Shown: positions 1 to 5,559 of the stretch, piece after piece
Layout: each line of letters begins with the position of its first letter
Numbering within the stretch: position 1 is the first letter of the stretch
Origin: Bacillota bacterium
GTDB taxonomy: Bacteria; Bacillota_I; Bacilli_A; ML615J-28; CAG-698
NCBI GenBank assembly: GCA_023410025.1
Contig: JAEYQM010000083.1
Location: forward strand, 1 to 7,262
Reading direction: 5' to 3'
DNA length: 7,262 nt
Position numbers and translations under genes: made by a program
The notes under the pieces: model-generated
Database searches by the model: none
Told to the model about the DNA's origin: nothing
The model's input: only the letters and a program-made list of their open reading frames with translations

Positions 1-963
1 AAAGACACAAAACTTATTATTCCAAGTAAATATGATAAGAAACCGGTTATAGCATTAGGTTTTAAAACCTTACCTAATGATATAGTGTTTAAAGAAATAA
101 TACTTCCAAATAGTATAGAAACAATTGCTGCTAATACATTTAACACGTATCAGTTTAGTGAATTAAAAAAATTAGTAATTCCTACAAATTGTAAGTATTT
201 TGCTTTTGCTTTTTATTATACTTCTAATATAGATATAGTTGTACCACTAAATCATAGATATTTAAAAGAAGTAAAAATTGATGGAAATATAGTCATTATG
301 ACAAAAGAAGGAGATGAAATTGTATATATTTCCAAAGCATTATCACAAGATGTTGTTTTAACAATACCAAATACAGTGAAAAAATAAGTGATCATGCTGC
401 TTCATATACTAATTATTATAAAATAAATTTGCCTGATGGTTTACTATATATTGGGGAAAGAGCCTTTATTAATACATTTTGTTTTAGAGATGATCAATTA
501 CCTACGATAATAAACATACCTGATTCTGTAGAGTATATTGGAAGTTGTGCTTTTCAAGGAAGTATTAGTAGTGAAAAACTTAAATTACCAAAAAATTTGA
601 AAAAAGTTGAGACCAGGGCATTTGTCTATAATAATATTAATTCAATAATTATTTATGATAAGTTAGAATCTTTTAGTTATTTATTTAATGGTGTTTTCCC
701 AAGTGAAAAATATAACAAGATTCTTAATATAAAGTTTGCAGGATTAAATATGAATATAGAAGCAAAATCTAATTTTATAGAAAATTTTTTTTAAGACAAA
801 TTTTATTGATGATTGGTACGATGGTAAGGAAATTAATATAGAAATAGACTATACAAGTAATAGGGAAGAAATAGTTAATCTAATTGAAGAATCATTCAAT
901 ATTTATAAATTAGCATTCCCAGATAAAGAACATGTTAAGTTAAATTATTCTTTTGGTAATTAA
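1..963 (+). pseudogene. BspA-type leucine-rich-repeat (LRR_5) surface protein, 3' part, broken by two frameshifts
   Basis: The 5' end lies outside the window. Frame 1 is open from base 1 to a TAA at 385-387, frame 0 carries on from about 384 to a TAA at 792-794, and frame 1 resumes from about 793 to a TAA at 961-963. All three pieces read as one protein. Typical LRR_5 repeat phrases occur throughout, such as LIIPSKYDKKPVIALG, EIILPNSIETIAANTF, LTIPNTVKK followed by ISDHA, LPDGLLYIGERAF, IPDSVEYIGSCAF and LPKNLKKVETRAF. The first break is at an A6 tract (379-384), where one extra A would restore the frame. The second is at a T8 tract (785-792), where one T fewer would restore it. The last 55 or so residues are charged and not repeat-like. 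No LPXTG motif or membrane anchor is visible at this end. Family members are usually secreted or surface proteins involved in adhesion. Inactivation, sequencing error and slippage recoding are all possible. No internal start with a convincing ribosome site was seen for the later pieces. Confidence 0.8.
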
Positions 964-1012
964 ATTAATATAGTTTGTTTATAAGTTTACTTTATTTTAT
1001 GCTTTAAATAAT

Positions 1013-1048
1013 AATCAAGGATACTATAAAATGTATCCTTGATTTTTT
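1013..1048 (+). terminator. Intrinsic terminator after the LRR gene
   Basis: A perfect 12-bp stem (AATCAAGGATAC at 1013-1024 with GTATCCTTGATT at 1033-1044) has an 8-nt loop and runs into six T residues at 1043-1048. It lies 50 bases after the last stop of the LRR gene. Its strength suggests the upstream gene is, or recently was, transcribed. Confidence 0.9.
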
Positions 1049-1214
1049 AAAATATTGATTAATAGTTATGTTGAAAAGGAGATTGGTTATCACTATTAGT
1101 ATAACTTTTATTTTTAAAAGTAGAAAAAAATGGGGGTTTTATTTATTTGATATAAAATAATAATCTTTATCTTATGATATAACAAAACCATTATATATGC
1201 ATTTAATGATTAAC

Positions 1215-1242
1215 TTGATTTATTTTAAAAAAAGAGTATAAT
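1215..1242 (+). promoter_or_regulatory. Putative sigma-A-type promoter of the GltD-like gene
   Basis: TTGATT (1215-1220) and a perfect TATAAT (1237-1242) are separated by 16 bases. Transcription would begin near 1249, giving a leader of about 180 nt before the start codon at 1432. In DNA this AT-rich, -10-like hexamers are common, so the assignment rests on the pairing with a good -35 at acceptable spacing. Confidence 0.55.
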
Positions 1243-1270
1243 ATAAAATGTTAATTAAACAAATTTCTTT

Positions 1271-1309
1271 AAATTTTGATATTTTATTATAAATATAATA
1301 TCAAAATTT
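1271..1309. repeat. 13-bp inverted repeat in the leader of the GltD-like gene
   Basis: AAATTTTGATATT (1271-1283) is a perfect inverted match to 1297-1309, with a 13-base spacer. No T-run follows on the plus strand, so it is not a standard terminator. If transcription starts near 1249, the hairpin forms in the 5' leader. It could equally be a protein-binding site. A second CAAATTT at 1260-1266 can pair with the same right arm (1304-1310), so alternative folds are possible. Confidence 0.5.
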
Positions 1310-1418
1310 GAAACTATATCTTTATTCTTAAAACTATAAACATAGGGTTTTTTTATACCCTTAATAATTTATAATAACTATTTTCTTAAGTAGAAGATAT
1401 ATAAATATAAAATATGAT

Positions 1419-1426
1419 AGAAGGTG
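1419..1426 (+). promoter_or_regulatory. Ribosome binding site that sets the start at 1432
   Basis: AGAAGGTG ends six bases before the ATG at 1432, a normal distance. The in-frame upstream ATG at 1414 has only AT-rich sequence ahead of it and no such site. Using 1414 would also place this Shine-Dalgarno-like sequence inside the coding region. Confidence 0.7.
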
Positions 1427-1431
1427 TAAAA

Positions 1432-2679
1432 ATGAGTAAACATGTAATAGAGGATGCAAAACGATGTTTGCAGTGTAAAAATCCGATGTGTAGTAAAGGA
1501 TGTCCAGTAGGAACTCCAATTAGAGATGCAATTAAACTTTTACTAGATAGTAAAATACCTGATGCAGGTAAATTATTATTAGAAAATAATCCATTATCTT
1601 TAGTGTGTTGCCATGTGTGTCCACAAGAAAATCAATGTGAGGGACATTGCGTGTTAGGTAGAAAAGGGTCTCCTGTACATATTAGTGCTATTGAGAATTA
1701 TATTTCTGATTATTATTTAAATATCTACAAACCAAAAGTTTCAAATAATAGTAAAGGAAGAGTTGCTATTATTGGTTCAGGACCGGCTGGAATTACTATT
1801 GCAATGACACTTGCCCAACGTGATTATGATGTAACAATCTTTGAACAAAACGATCAAATTGGTGGTGTTTTAAGATATGGTATTCCTGAATTTAGATTAC
1901 CAAAATCAATAATTGATCGCTTTACTGTAAAGATGCGTGAAATGGGAATCAAGATTAAACCAAATACAACAATTGGTGCAAATATAACAGTTGATGATCT
2001 ATTTAGAGATAATTTTAAAGCAGTATATATTGGTACAGGTGTATGGAGACCAGCTAAACTTAATATTAAAGGTGAAACTTTAGGACATGTTCATTATGCA
2101 ATTGAATACCTAAGAAATCCAAATGTATATGAATTGGGTAAAACGATAGCTGTTATTGGTGCTGGAAATGTAGCAATGGACGTTGCAAGAACAGCCTATA
2201 GACATGGAGCAGAACAAGTATTTATTTTATGTAATAAGGGTGAAACAACAATCACGGCTCGTCAACACGAAGTTGAATTTGCAAAGATTGATGGTGTACA
2301 ATTTGAATTCTATAAAACAGCTGTTGAATTTGTTGATGGTGGAGTAATGCTAGCTGATACTGAAGTTACTGTAGATGAAAACAATAATGAAATAGCTACT
2401 CCTAGTAAAGGGACAGAAAAATTATTTGCTTGTGATTCGGTAATTATTGCTATTAGTCAAGGACCAAGAGCTGTAATTGTTAACTCATCTAAAGGTATTA
2501 ATGTTACTAGTAGAGGATTAGTAGAAACGGATGAATTAGGACGTACAAGTAGAAATGGTGTATTTGCATCAGGTGATGTTGTTACAGGAGCTAAGACAGT
2601 TGTTGAAGCGGTTAGAATTTCAAAACTTGTAGCCAATGCGATTGATGAATATATTCAATCTGAAGGTATGGAAAAATAG
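1432..2679 (+). CDS. GltD-like FAD/Fe-S NAD(P)H-dependent oxidoreductase (glutamate synthase small-subunit family)
   Basis: The protein is a predicted cytosolic flavoprotein of 415 residues, somewhat short for the GltD/NfnB/SudA family (about 450-480). Residues 12-24 have C-x2-C-x4-C-x3-C followed by P25. Residues 59-73 have C59, C60, C63, C69 and C73 in a VCPQENQCEGHC context, so the N-terminal 4Fe-4S region is complete. FAD binding is shown by GSGPAG (115-120) with acidic E138 at the end of the second strand, IGGVLRYGIPEFRLPK (143-158), and the C-terminal GVFASGD around 376-382. The nucleotide-binding motif is GAGNVAMD (243-250). Family members pass electrons between NAD(P)H and a partner such as the glutamate synthase large subunit or a ferredoxin-linked subunit. 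No such partner is encoded here, so true glutamate synthase activity is not supported by context. At the place where relatives have YRR, this protein has C267-N268-K269, which may weaken NADPH preference. The gene has its own promoter and terminator and appears to be monocistronic. Confidence 0.88.
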   Translation: MSKHVIEDAKRCLQCKNPMCSKGCPVGTPIRDAIKLLLDSKIPDAGKLLLENNPLSLVCCHVCPQENQCEGHCVLGRKGSPVHISAIENYISDYYLNIYKPKVSNNSKGRVAIIGSGPAGITIAMTLAQRDYDVTIFEQNDQIGGVLRYGIPEFRLPKSIIDRFTVKMREMGIKIKPNTTIGANITVDDLFRDNFKAVYIGTGVWRPAKLNIKGETLGHVHYAIEYLRNPNVYELGKTIAVIGAGNVAMDVARTAYRHGAEQVFILCNKGETTITARQHEVEFAKIDGVQFEFYKTAVEFVDGGVMLADTEVTVDENNNEIATPSKGTEKLFACDSVIIAISQGPRAVIVNSSKGINVTSRGLVETDELGRTSRNGVFASGDVVTGAKTVVEAVRISKLVANAIDEYIQSEGMEK

Positions 2680-2759
2680 AAGAAGTTAAGTAAACAGAGG
2701 TTATATAAGCAAATTAATTTTTAATTAGCCTGTTAAAAATAATAAATTGTTATTATAAG

Positions 2760-2789
2760 AGTTAAAACTATAAAGTTTTAACTTTTTTT
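2760..2789 (+). terminator. Intrinsic terminator of the GltD-like gene
   Basis: A perfect 10-bp stem (AGTTAAAACT at 2760-2769, AGTTTTAACT at 2774-2783) has a 4-nt ATAA loop and continues into seven T residues at 2783-2789. It lies about 80 bases beyond the TAG at 2677-2679. Confidence 0.85.
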
Positions 2790-2982
2790 AATTTTATTAA
2801 TTTAAAATACAAATATTATAATATTTATGATATCTTGTTTTATACTGATTAAACATACTTGCTAGTAATAAATTTAATAGCAAAATTATATAAAATAAGT
2901 GTTTATATTGATAAGAACCTTTAATATTAATCAAAAATAATCATAATAAAAAAAGCATTTTTTAGAATTTTTTGTCGAAATA

Positions 2983-3009
2983 TGGTATAATTATAATACA
3001 ATAGGAGGG
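2983..3009 (+). promoter_or_regulatory. Extended -10 promoter and ribosome site of the peroxidase-exporter operon
   Basis: TGGTATAAT (2983-2991) is an extended -10 element, immediately followed by a second TATAAT at 2992-2997. TTGTCG at 2972-2977 is a poor -35 for either one. Transcription would begin near 2998 or a few bases later, leaving only a very short leader. AGGAGGG at 3003-3009 is a near-ideal Shine-Dalgarno seven bases before the ATG at 3017. The -10 region also partly resembles a Fur/PerR-type box. Confidence 0.6.
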
Positions 3010-3016
3010 TAATATA

Positions 3017-3505
3017 ATGAGTTTATACCAAATTCGTATTGAAGATATAAATAATAATGTTGTTGAGATGGAACATTATAAGGGCAAAGTATTATTAATT
3101 GTTAATACTGCTACGCAGTGTTTTTTCACAAAACAATATGAGGGTTTACAATGGTTATATGAAAAATATCAAAAAAATGGATTAGAAATTTTAGATTTCC
3201 CATGTAATCAATTTGGAAAGGATGCACCAGGAACAATAGAAGAAATAGATCAATTCTGTGTTGAAAAATATGACACTAAGTTTCCAAGATTTCAAAAAGT
3301 TAATGTTAATGGTGAAGATGAGTCTATTTTATATACATATTTAAAAAGACATCAAAAGGGAATTTTTAATAAAAGAATTAAATGGAATTTTACAAAGTTC
3401 CTCGTTAATCAAGAAGGTCGTGTAATTAAAAGATATAGTCCTTTAGTAAAACTACAAAAAATTTCAATGGACATAGAAAAATTACTTAAAGGAAAAGGTG
3501 AATAA
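3017..3505 (+). CDS. gpx: Glutathione peroxidase family protein (probably thioredoxin-dependent)
   Basis: The protein has 162 residues, the usual length of bacterial non-selenium glutathione peroxidases, and the thioredoxin fold is covered end to end. The catalytic tetrad is intact: peroxidatic C35 in NTATQCFFTKQYEGL, Q65 in FPCNQFG, and W123 with N124 in IKWNFTKFL. C81 in DQFCVEKY sits where the resolving cysteine of thioredoxin-dependent members lies, and C63 is the FPCNQ cysteine. The role inferred from the family is reduction of hydrogen peroxide or organic hydroperoxides in the cytosol, most likely with thioredoxin rather than glutathione as donor. The glycine usual after the catalytic cysteine (CGFT) is F36. 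It is the first gene of a likely operon: its stop is two bases before the next ATG, and the Shine-Dalgarno of the permease gene lies within its last codons. No signal peptide is seen. Confidence 0.93.
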   Translation: MSLYQIRIEDINNNVVEMEHYKGKVLLIVNTATQCFFTKQYEGLQWLYEKYQKNGLEILDFPCNQFGKDAPGTIEEIDQFCVEKYDTKFPRFQKVNVNGEDESILYTYLKRHQKGIFNKRIKWNFTKFLVNQEGRVIKRYSPLVKLQKISMDIEKLLKGKGE

Positions 3506-3507
3506 CC

Positions 3508-4575
3508 ATGTTTTTAGCGACAAAAGAATTAAAATATACAAAAGGTAAATTTGCATTAATAATTGCTGTAATTGTCCTAATTAGTTATCTTGTCTACTTT
3601 CTTACATCACTTGCATATGGACTATCTTCTTCATATACAAATGCTGTTGAAAAGTGGAATGCAGATGAAATTATCATTACAGTAGATTCTAATGATAATA
3701 TGATGATGTCCTATATGACTCAAAATGATTTTGATAGTATAAGTGTAAATGGTAAAAAGGCTAAACTAGGACTATTTCCTGCTGTTATAAATAATCCACT
3801 TGCTGAAGATGTATTAGCTTCAAGAGTTGATGTTTATTTCTTTGGAATCGAAGATAGTTTTATAATGCCGAATGAATTAAAGAATTTAAATTTAACTGGT
3901 AATAAAGTAATAGTAGATGAAGAACTTAAAAAAGAAGGATATAAAGTAGGAGATTTATTTGGAGTTACGGGTAGTGACCAACAATATGAAATTATAGGAT
4001 TTTCAACAAAATCAACTTATCAAACAGCTCCTGTAGTATATATGAGTCTTAAGACTTGGCAAGAATATCGTTATGGAAATGTGAATACACCTGATTTATA
4101 TAGTGGTGTAATAGTTCAAGGAAGTAGTAGTAACCTACCTTCAAACCTATTATCTTATATAACAGATGATTATATTTCAACATTGCCAGGATATACTGCC
4201 CAAGTTCTTACATTTACAACAATGATTATTTTCTTAATAATTATTGTTGCCTTTGTATTAGGAATATTTATTTATGTATTAACAATTCAAAAAACAAGTA
4301 TGTTTGGAGTTATGAAAGCTCAAGGAATTTCTAATGGCTATATTGCTGGATCTGTAATTGTTCAAACATTCTTACTTGTATTGATTGGTATTATATTGGG
4401 GTTAGCCCTTACAGTTATAACTGGTATCTTTTTAGGAGAAGTAATACCATTTGCAATTAATTATTTATTCTATGTAATAATTACAGCTGCATTTTTCTTG
4501 TTTGCTCTATTTGGTGCAATGTTCTCAGTCAGTGCTGTATTAAAGATAGATCCATTACGCGCAATAGGAGGTTAG
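3508..4575 (+). CDS. hrtB: FtsX/MacB-type ABC transporter permease, HrtB-like (putative heme exporter subunit)
   Basis: The protein has 355 residues and the four-helix topology of this class. One hydrophobic segment lies at about 15-37, followed by a large extracytoplasmic domain of about 200 residues. Three further segments lie at about 237-259, 279-305 and 318-340. The stretch FGVMKAQGISNGYIAG (266-281), after the second helix, is the typical cytoplasmic coupling segment that contacts the ATPase. The N-terminus (LATKELKYTKGKFALI, then SLAYGLSSSYTNAVEKWNAD) resembles HrtB proteins, which expel heme from the membrane in Gram-positive bacteria. The substrate is inferred from this resemblance and from the partner ATPase, and a related lipophilic toxin is possible. 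A methionine cluster (M65-M67, M70) lies early in the outer domain. AAAAGGTG, ending seven bases before the ATG, is the ribosome site. The gap to the ATPase gene is one base. Confidence 0.82.
   Translation: MFLATKELKYTKGKFALIIAVIVLISYLVYFLTSLAYGLSSSYTNAVEKWNADEIIITVDSNDNMMMSYMTQNDFDSISVNGKKAKLGLFPAVINNPLAEDVLASRVDVYFFGIEDSFIMPNELKNLNLTGNKVIVDEELKKEGYKVGDLFGVTGSDQQYEIIGFSTKSTYQTAPVVYMSLKTWQEYRYGNVNTPDLYSGVIVQGSSSNLPSNLLSYITDDYISTLPGYTAQVLTFTTMIIFLIIIVAFVLGIFIYVLTIQKTSMFGVMKAQGISNGYIAGSVIVQTFLLVLIGIILGLALTVITGIFLGEVIPFAINYLFYVIITAAFFLFALFGAMFSVSAVLKIDPLRAIGG
4566..4571 (+). promoter_or_regulatory. Ribosome binding site of the ATPase gene, inside the permease gene
   Basis: A perfect AGGAGG overlaps the last codons of the permease (Ile-Gly-Gly-stop) and ends five bases before the ATG at 4577. 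This points to tight translational coupling and balanced production of the two transporter subunits. Confidence 0.85.
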
Positions 4576-4576
4576 T

Positions 4577-5251
4577 ATGAGAGCATTAATTGAAATGAAA
4601 AATGTAACAAAAGACTTTCTTCAAGGTGACAATGTAATTAATGCCTTAAAACCTACTAATTTTGTAGCATATGAGGGTGAATTAGTTGCAATCATTGGAC
4701 CAAGTGGAAGTGGTAAATCTACATTTCTAACAATACTTGGAGGTCTTCAAAAACCAACAACAGGTAAAGTATTATTAGAAGGAGAACCATTTAGTGAATT
4801 AGATGTTAAAGAAAAGTCAAAAATAAGACTTGAAAAAATAGGATTTATCCTTCAAGCTTCAAACTTAATTCCATTCTTAACAGTAAAGGAACAAATGGTT
4901 TTATATAACAAAATTCAAAAAACAAAAGTTGATAACCAGTGGATAGATGAATTATTTGATAAACTAAGTGTTGAAAAATTAAGGAACAAATATCCTAATG
5001 CACTATCTGGTGGTGAAAGACAAAGAGTTGCTATTGCAAAGGCATTGTATCATAAACCAAGTGTTATATTTGCTGATGAACCTACAGCAAGCTTAGATTC
5101 GAAAAAAGCTTATGATGTTGTAAAGTTACTTGCAAAAGAAACAAAAGAACAAAAGAAAGCTACGATTATGGTTACCCATGATGAAAGAATGTTAGAATTC
5201 TGCGATCGCGTTTATGTAATTGTAGATGGAGTTCTTACAGAAAGAAAGTAA
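4577..5251 (+). CDS. hrtA: ABC transporter ATP-binding protein, HrtA-like
   Basis: This is a single nucleotide-binding domain of 224 residues, the normal length for the MacB/LolD/HrtA group. All motifs are intact: Walker A GPSGSGKST (41-49), Q-loop Q93 in GFILQASNLIPFLTV, signature LSGGERQRVAIAKAL (143-157), Walker B VIFADE (163-168) with catalytic E168, D-loop SLD (172-174) and switch H201 in VTHD. The phrases ALKPTNF (23-29) and GFILQASNLIPFLTVKEQ (89-106) are close to HrtA sequences that I recognise. It should energise the adjacent permease at the inner face of the membrane. The family works as a homodimer with two permeases. It is the last gene of the operon, with a terminator right after it. 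The heme substrate is inferred; ABC ATPase identity is certain. Confidence 0.88.
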   Translation: MRALIEMKNVTKDFLQGDNVINALKPTNFVAYEGELVAIIGPSGSGKSTFLTILGGLQKPTTGKVLLEGEPFSELDVKEKSKIRLEKIGFILQASNLIPFLTVKEQMVLYNKIQKTKVDNQWIDELFDKLSVEKLRNKYPNALSGGERQRVAIAKALYHKPSVIFADEPTASLDSKKAYDVVKLLAKETKEQKKATIMVTHDERMLEFCDRVYVIVDGVLTERK

Positions 5252-5264
5252 ATACTTTATATAA

Positions 5265-5311
5265 TCCTAAAGTAGATAATGATTTTATCATTATTTATTT
5301 TAGGACTTTTT
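5265..5311 (+). terminator. Intrinsic terminator of the peroxidase-exporter operon
   Basis: This is a long two-part stem. TCCTAAA (5265-5271) pairs with TTTAGGA (5299-5305), and ATAATGA (5276-5282) pairs with TCATTAT (5288-5294) around a 5-nt loop. An imperfect stretch lies between the two parts. Five T residues at 5307-5311 follow. The structure begins 14 bases after the ATPase stop codon and has no T-run in the opposite direction. Confidence 0.85.
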
Positions 5312-5351
5312 ATTTACCAATAATTGTTTAAAGATATAAAACAAGTTAAAT

Positions 5352-5387
5352 ATTGTAATAAAATTTTGAATGCGTTACAATTTTTTT
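5352..5387 (+). repeat. Inverted repeat followed by a T-run, weak terminator-like
   Basis: ATTGTAA (5352-5358) and TTACAAT (5375-5381) form a 7-bp inverted repeat with a 16-base spacer. The T residues at 5381-5387 follow directly. The stem is short and AT-rich, so this could be a back-up terminator, an operator or chance. Confidence 0.3.
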
Positions 5388-5424
5388 AAATATATTATTG
5401 TGATTGGAGAATATAACAAATTTA

Positions 5425-5473
5425 AAAGGTATGACTCCTAATAAATTTAGGGAATCACACCTTTCTGTTTTTT
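5425..5473. terminator. Hairpin between convergent genes, possible bidirectional terminator
   Basis: AAAGGT (5425-5430) pairs with ACCTTT (5459-5464). Inside it, ATGACTCCTAA (5431-5441) pairs imperfectly with the TTAGGGAATCAC region (5447-5458), giving a stem of about 17 bp with a small loop. Six T residues at 5468-5473 follow on the plus strand after a CTG. On the minus strand the stem ends in CCTTTTAAATTTG, a weaker T-rich tail that could serve the lipoprotein gene ending at 5560. No other minus-strand terminator is evident for that gene. Confidence 0.6.
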
Positions 5474-5559
5474 AAATAAATTCTTTATATATATTATTCA
5501 ATACTACTTTTTCTTATGGTGTCAAAAAATTCAATTGCGTTTCTTTATACTGCTAATAT

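Larger units (their letters stand above)
964..1431. other. Intergenic region between LRR gene and GltD-like gene
   Basis: This 468-base gap holds the terminator at 1013-1048, a promoter candidate at 1215-1242, an inverted repeat at 1271-1309, and a weak 5-bp hairpin (AGGGT at 1344-1348, ACCCT at 1357-1361). The stretch 1049-1214 shows no gene or RNA that I can recognise. A 30-codon reading frame at 1068-1160 lacks a ribosome site and is probably chance. Confidence 0.7.
2680..3016. other. Intergenic region between GltD-like gene and peroxidase operon
   Basis: This 337-base gap holds the terminator at 2760-2789, and the operon promoter and ribosome site at 2983-3009. A weak inverted repeat (TTGCTA at 2859-2864, TAGCAA at 2878-2883) lies between them. 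Nothing else that I can recognise is present, and no small gene on either strand could be supported. Confidence 0.65.
5252..5559. other. Convergent intergenic region with stacked hairpins
   Basis: This gap of 308 bases lies between convergent genes and holds three hairpins: the operon terminator at 5265-5311, a weak one at 5352-5387 and a stronger one at 5425-5473. No open frame worth calling and no recognisable RNA family was seen. The stretch 5474-5559 appears empty. Confidence 0.65.

Noticed and set aside
1068..1160. A 30-codon frame starting ATG-TTG-AAA-AGG, weakly hydrophobic and basic
   Set aside because: There is no Shine-Dalgarno site and no promoter pair at good spacing, and a frame this short is expected by chance in such DNA.
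1414..1431. Start of the GltD-like protein at the upstream ATG 1414
   Set aside because: No ribosome site precedes it, whereas AGAAGGTG is well placed for the ATG at 1432. Family N-termini also fit the shorter form.
1432..2679. Electron-bifurcating NfnB or true glutamate synthase small subunit
   Set aside because: No NfnA or GltB partner gene is adjacent, the protein is shorter than usual, and the NADPH-binding arginines are missing. Only family-level naming is supported.
1328..2774. The 13-base sequence TTAAAACTATAAA found both at 1328-1340 and at 2762-2774, flanking the GltD-like gene
   Set aside because: In a window of this size and AT content a few 13-base repeats are expected by chance, and the second copy is part of a terminator stem. 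It shows no sign of being an element end or attachment site.
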